A stretch of 22,898 nucleotides of DNA from JAPLVB01 sp964353635 (GTDB taxonomy: Archaea > Aenigmatarchaeota > Aenigmatarchaeia > QMZP01). Each line of letters opens with the position of its first letter. The stretch's first letter is position 1. The notes beneath the pieces are model-generated. The model was not told where the DNA came from. It saw only the letters and a list, made by a program, of their open reading frames with translations, and ran no database searches. Positions 20,398-22,898 of this stretch are shown in pieces. Where the stretch lies: the NCBI GenBank assembly GCA_964353635.1, contig CAYGVS010000016.1, positions 1 to 22,898 on the forward strand, given 5' to 3'. A program made the translations under genes and the position numbers.

Positions 20398-21391
20398 GGC
20401 TTTCCAGCTCCTTCTCCTGGATTGCTGCTGATTCCAAAAGGCTCTTGGACTTGCCTTTGTGCAGCACTAGCTTCACGCACCAGCCTTCCGGGGTGTCTGA
20501 GTAGCGGACAGTGAGGGCAGCGGCCTTCTGGAGCGCGGCCTTGGATTTTCCTTGGACTGCGGTCACCGGGCCCATGTGGTCCCTCACTTCCATCCAGGGG
20601 AGCTTGTGTTTTTGGGCCAGTTTCTTGAGAGCCAGGTTCTCCTCATGCCTCCTGCCTATTATAATTTTCTCCTTCCCGAATCGGAAATGGCGGCCCATTC
20701 TCAGCAACTGCACGTCAATCCAGTCCAGGGATTTGCTGTATTTGAGGAAGTCGCGGAGGCGGTGTGCGAATCCGGGGTCTGTGAGCAGGCAGCCTCCTCC
20801 TGGAGTGGGGAAATCCTTTATGCGGGATTTTTTTGTGAGCTGCAGTTGTGGTGAGCGGTTCCTTCCGCTTATGGCAAGGAGGTCCTTCCTCCTAATCAGG
20901 CCTTTTTCCTCTGCCTTTGTTGGAGGGAGAATCGCGCCGGAAAGCGGCCTCACCACTTGGTTCTGAAGCCCTGCAGCCTTCTCAATAAGGAAGAGCATGT
21001 CCTTCTTCTGCGAGAACGGCCTCTCTCCCACAACCTCCCCAGTAGCAATGAAGTCAAAACCGCGCTTCCTGGAGAAGGCTTTGGCTTTTCGAAGCATCCA
21101 TATCTTGCAGTCAAGGCAGGGGTTCATGTTCGCCCCGTAGCCATGCTTGGGCTTGCGGATGAGTGAGAAGTAGCTGGCGTCCACTTTCACCTTATGCACC
21201 CTGACGCGAAACTTCTTCGCTATGGAATCCACGTAGCTCTGGCCTACTGCAAAGGGCGTGATGAAGTTTATGGCTTCCACCCTGCAGCCCTGCTTCTGGA
21301 GGAGCTTTATCGTGAGTATGGAATCTAAGCCTCCTGAGAAGAGGACGAGTGCTTTGGGCTTTTTCTTCATAGAAGACATTTGGGAATTCAT
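20387..21391 (-). CDS. PP-loop ATP pyrophosphatase, ThiI/MnmA-like tRNA thiolase candidate
   Basis: A 334-residue PP-loop protein. SGGLDS at 19-24 is the ATP-pyrophosphatase loop. NMNPCLDCKIWM follows (Cys92, Cys95), then IATGEVVGERPFSQ, RPLSGAILPPT and PTPGGGCLLTDP (Cys201). This set is typical of archaeal and bacterial proteins often annotated as tRNA 2-thiouridylase or ThiI-like, with Cys92/Cys95/Cys201 positioned to hold an iron-sulfur cluster or persulfide. The C-terminal part is basic and may bind RNA. The likely role is tRNA thiolation, though the exact base is not deducible. The start at 21391 overlaps the previous gene by 4 nt (ATGA), so translation is probably coupled; downstream Met5 and Met8 are alternatives. 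Confidence 0.8.
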   Translation of the reverse strand: MNSQMSSMKKKPKALVLFSGGLDSILTIKLLQKQGCRVEAINFITPFAVGQSYVDSIAKKFRVRVHKVKVDASYFSLIRKPKHGYGANMNPCLDCKIWMLRKAKAFSRKRGFDFIATGEVVGERPFSQKKDMLFLIEKAAGLQNQVVRPLSGAILPPTKAEEKGLIRRKDLLAISGRNRSPQLQLTKKSRIKDFPTPGGGCLLTDPGFAHRLRDFLKYSKSLDWIDVQLLRMGRHFRFGKEKIIIGRRHEENLALKKLAQKHKLPWMEVRDHMGPVTAVQGKSKAALQKAAALTVRYSDTPEGWCVKLVLHKGKSKSLLESAAIQEKELESLRI

Positions 21392-21723
21392 CTATAAATC
21401 TCTCGGTCAGTATCTCCTTCCGGAGCGAGCGCGAGGCCTTCTTCCTGCGCATATTTCCTGAAGCGGTCGAGATTGCTTGTGCCGAAGATATATTGCCTTA
21501 GCCAGTTCAGGAAGCCGAAATTCTTTGGGATGTCATAATTCCCCTTCCGCCAGTTGTATTCCCACCAGCATTCTCCGGTTCCATTCACATCCCTGAGAGC
21601 CTTTCTTTCTGAGGGGCAGTAAGGGCATACATCTTCAAGATGGCGTTCCGCATTCTCTTTTTTATCCTTGAGGCGGCCGGCCAGGGCCTTTTTGTCAAGC
21701 TCGAGCCACTCAAGATTCCTCAT
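21388..21723 (-). CDS. Small CPYC-motif protein, 111 aa
   Basis: A 111-residue protein with an N-terminal basic helix, then EDVCPYCPSERKAL (Cys33, Cys36) and a single later cysteine in TGECWWEYNWRKGNY. The CPYC pair could bind zinc or act in redox; a full zinc ribbon is not evident. The rest is rich in aromatic residues (WWEYNW, NWLRQYIF). I do not recognise a family. It lies 21 nt after the HD-domain gene and overlaps the thiolase-like gene by 4 nt, so it is probably the middle gene of a three-gene operon. The last shared context suggests a role in nucleic-acid or sulfur chemistry, which is only inference. Confidence 0.6.
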   Translation of the reverse strand: MRNLEWLELDKKALAGRLKDKKENAERHLEDVCPYCPSERKALRDVNGTGECWWEYNWRKGNYDIPKNFGFLNWLRQYIFGTSNLDRFRKYAQEEGLALAPEGDTDREIYR

Positions 21724-21744
21724 ACATTCCTCTTGGATCCAATT

Positions 21745-22821
21745 TTAATCCTTGATGGTCCGTCGTTTCAGGGTTTCTCCCCAGCACAGGTCAGGATCAT
21801 AATTGTCCAAGTTCCTGCCGCTGATGTGGGGCAGGAGCTCAAATGCCCCGTAATGCTTTATATATTCCTTTGGTGGGTTGGTATATTGCATTATAAGATT
21901 TCCAAAATGGTTTGTCTCAATCTCATTATGCAATGAAATAAAGAATGGTATATTCACTCCGGTTAGTTCGGGATCTTGCGAATAAACCTCAAACATTTTC
22001 TCCAGAACGACTCTCTGAAAGCCAGAATCCAGTTCATTATACAGTTTGGAATAATTCAGCTTTTTCTGTCTACAAAAATCCTCATATTCAGGTCCGCGAG
22101 TGAACTGGACCCTCTCGGCCTTTCTGCTTTCGGCGATAAGCGCCTTTATGCACGCACTCTTTCTCTCTGCTGGTGATTTCCTGATATCTAATATGAATTG
22201 CTTGATGTCTTCTTTACTGAATTCATCTATATCAAGCAATAGATTTGGAATGCTCTCCTTTCGCATGTATTTATGCCTAAGGGCATCTTCGAAATCGGTA
22301 AAAGTATAGACTATTTTGTCCGCTAACATTACCACGTTGCTTTCTTCTGGTCCTGAGTTTGAAAAAAGTTCACCATCTCCCCTAGAGTGATTATGTATGC
22401 CACATACAACCTCATAAGTTGGATTTATTCCTCTGCCATCGTTTTCTATATGTTGGAGTATGAAAACTCCGTTCACATTATGTCTGAACGGCCTTTTCCC
22501 AAGTTCAGTCAGGATTCTTTCACCATTGTGCCCAAATGGAACATGCCCTAGGTCATGGCCTTTGCCTATTGCCAAGGTTAAGTATATGTTAAGGTCTAAT
22601 GCGTGTGCAATCCTTCCTGAAGACACAACAACCTCAGCAGTATGGATTCCTCTTGTCCTCGCATGTGGATTCCCAATAAAAGGAAAGGCTTGCGTCTTGT
22701 AAGCCATTCTTCTTTCGGCAGCCGTTTCATTTATCCTGAAGTAGTCCTCCAAGAAAGGATCTGAGATGCCTCCGTCATCTTCGTCGTATCTCCTTCCTAT
22801 CGTCCCTGTGTAGGCCTTCAT
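21745..22821 (-). CDS. HD-domain dNTP triphosphohydrolase (dGTPase-like)
   Basis: A 358-residue HD-domain protein with the dGTPase family layout. HARTRGIHTAEVV gives the first His (about 60), AIGKGHDLGHVPFGHNGE gives the HD pair (89-90) with the family-specific GHxPFGHxGE, and NVVMLADKIVYTF gives the last Asp (168). Such enzymes cleave dNTPs to nucleosides and triphosphate, controlling dNTP pools or limiting viral replication. A TATA-like TTTAAATTT at 22843-22851 is spaced for a leaderless ATG at 22821; a TTG at 22830 would add three residues. The gene is AT-richer than the thiolase-like gene it precedes, so it may be a later addition to this operon. Confidence 0.9.
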   Translation of the reverse strand: MKAYTGTIGRRYDEDDGGISDPFLEDYFRINETAAERRMAYKTQAFPFIGNPHARTRGIHTAEVVVSSGRIAHALDLNIYLTLAIGKGHDLGHVPFGHNGERILTELGKRPFRHNVNGVFILQHIENDGRGINPTYEVVCGIHNHSRGDGELFSNSGPEESNVVMLADKIVYTFTDFEDALRHKYMRKESIPNLLLDIDEFSKEDIKQFILDIRKSPAERKSACIKALIAESRKAERVQFTRGPEYEDFCRQKKLNYSKLYNELDSGFQRVVLEKMFEVYSQDPELTGVNIPFFISLHNEIETNHFGNLIMQYTNPPKEYIKHYGAFELLPHISGRNLDNYDPDLCWGETLKRRTIKD

Positions 22822-22842
22822 AAAAAGCAAGGGTTTTTGAAA

Positions 22843-22851
22843 AATTTAAAC
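22843..22851 (-). promoter_or_regulatory. TATA-like box of the HD-domain gene, overlapping the upstream stop
   Basis: TTTAAATTT on the minus strand lies 22-30 nt before the ATG at 22821. It includes the TAA stop of the partial gene at the window edge. Confidence 0.5.
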
Positions 22852-22898
22852 GTTTGGAGCAAGAATTCTGGCGGCTTCAGCCATCAGATGAATTGCGA
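22846..22898 (-). CDS. C-terminal end of an unidentified minus-strand gene, partial
   Basis: The frame entering from the right edge reads AIHLMAEAARILAPNV-stop. The helical, alanine-rich composition looks like a genuine protein end, and its TAA overlaps the TATA-like box of the HD-domain gene. Too little is visible to identify the protein; a chance open frame of 16 codons cannot be excluded. Confidence 0.4.
   Translation of the reverse strand, partial: AIHLMAEAARILAPNV

Noticed and set aside
1..22898. tRNA, rRNA, CRISPR array or replication origin
   Set aside because: No cloverleaf-like GGTTCRA-type segments, no regularly spaced repeats and no origin-like clustered repeats were recognised on reading. 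A covariance-model scan was not possible.

Overview
The window looks archaeal. It carries aEF-2, ribosomal protein eS1 (S3Ae), an archaeal RecJ-like DHH phosphoesterase beside the eS1 gene, a HerA-type ATPase, an archaeal DUF460 protein and ribose-1,5-bisphosphate isomerase. Start codons very often sit 20-35 nt downstream of a TATA-like box with no Shine-Dalgarno sequence, the usual layout of leaderless archaeal transcripts. Compact genes, Cys-rich surface proteins and HEPN/MNT cassettes suggest a DPANN-type lineage; that placement is inference. I see no rRNA, tRNA, CRISPR array, transposase or integrase. No gene-free stretch exceeds about 180 nt.

Layout. 1-342 (minus): start of a DUF460 protein running in frame into the start of a short-chain dehydrogenase. 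380-658: small unknown protein. 698-5841 (minus): aEF-2, a solitary NuoC-like subunit, eS1 and the RecJ-like protein; the last two overlap by 260 nt. 5963-7538: a PUA/ASCH-like protein and a membrane-anchored CPYG thioredoxin-fold protein. 7564-11376 (minus): two Cys-containing surface proteins flanking a metallophosphoesterase. 11481-12977: HerA. 13017-14197 (minus): HEPN/MNT module 1 with twin operators. 14307-17420: an unknown protein, a GIDE-like membrane protein, an odd phosphoribosyltransferase and LemA. 17430-18544: a small membrane protein and HEPN/MNT module 2 (MntA/HepT). 18650-19480: MBL-fold hydrolase. 19481-22821 (minus): ribose-1,5-bisphosphate isomerase, a PP-loop tRNA thiolase-like protein, a small CPYC protein and an HD dNTP triphosphohydrolase. 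The extreme right end holds the tail of another minus-strand gene.

The most notable structure is at 12.9-19.5 kb. Both toxin-antitoxin modules sit directly downstream of a conserved host gene, and beyond each module lies an orphan second copy of that gene's 3' end. HerA ends QKRKDAKEFM-stop at 12977, and the same ten residues plus stop recur at 14257-14289 in different codons. LemA ends VKVDFSDITK-stop at 17420, and VKVEFPDITK-stop recurs at 18541-18573. In addition, the last 18 nt of the isomerase gene (19481-19498) recur exactly, in the same orientation, at 17689-17706, just before module 2. Each copy pair is a direct repeat flanking the module. This looks like a mode of TA acquisition that leaves the host gene's end intact and strands an old tail. 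It could reflect gene-end targeting, or replacement of the gene by a relative's copy that carried a linked TA module.

Other notable points are the 260-nt same-strand overlap between the RecJ-like and eS1 genes with a TATA-like box inside the upstream reading frame, the DUF460/SDR chimera, the stand-alone NuoC-like protein, and a phosphoribosyltransferase placed between the GIDE-like gene and lemA.
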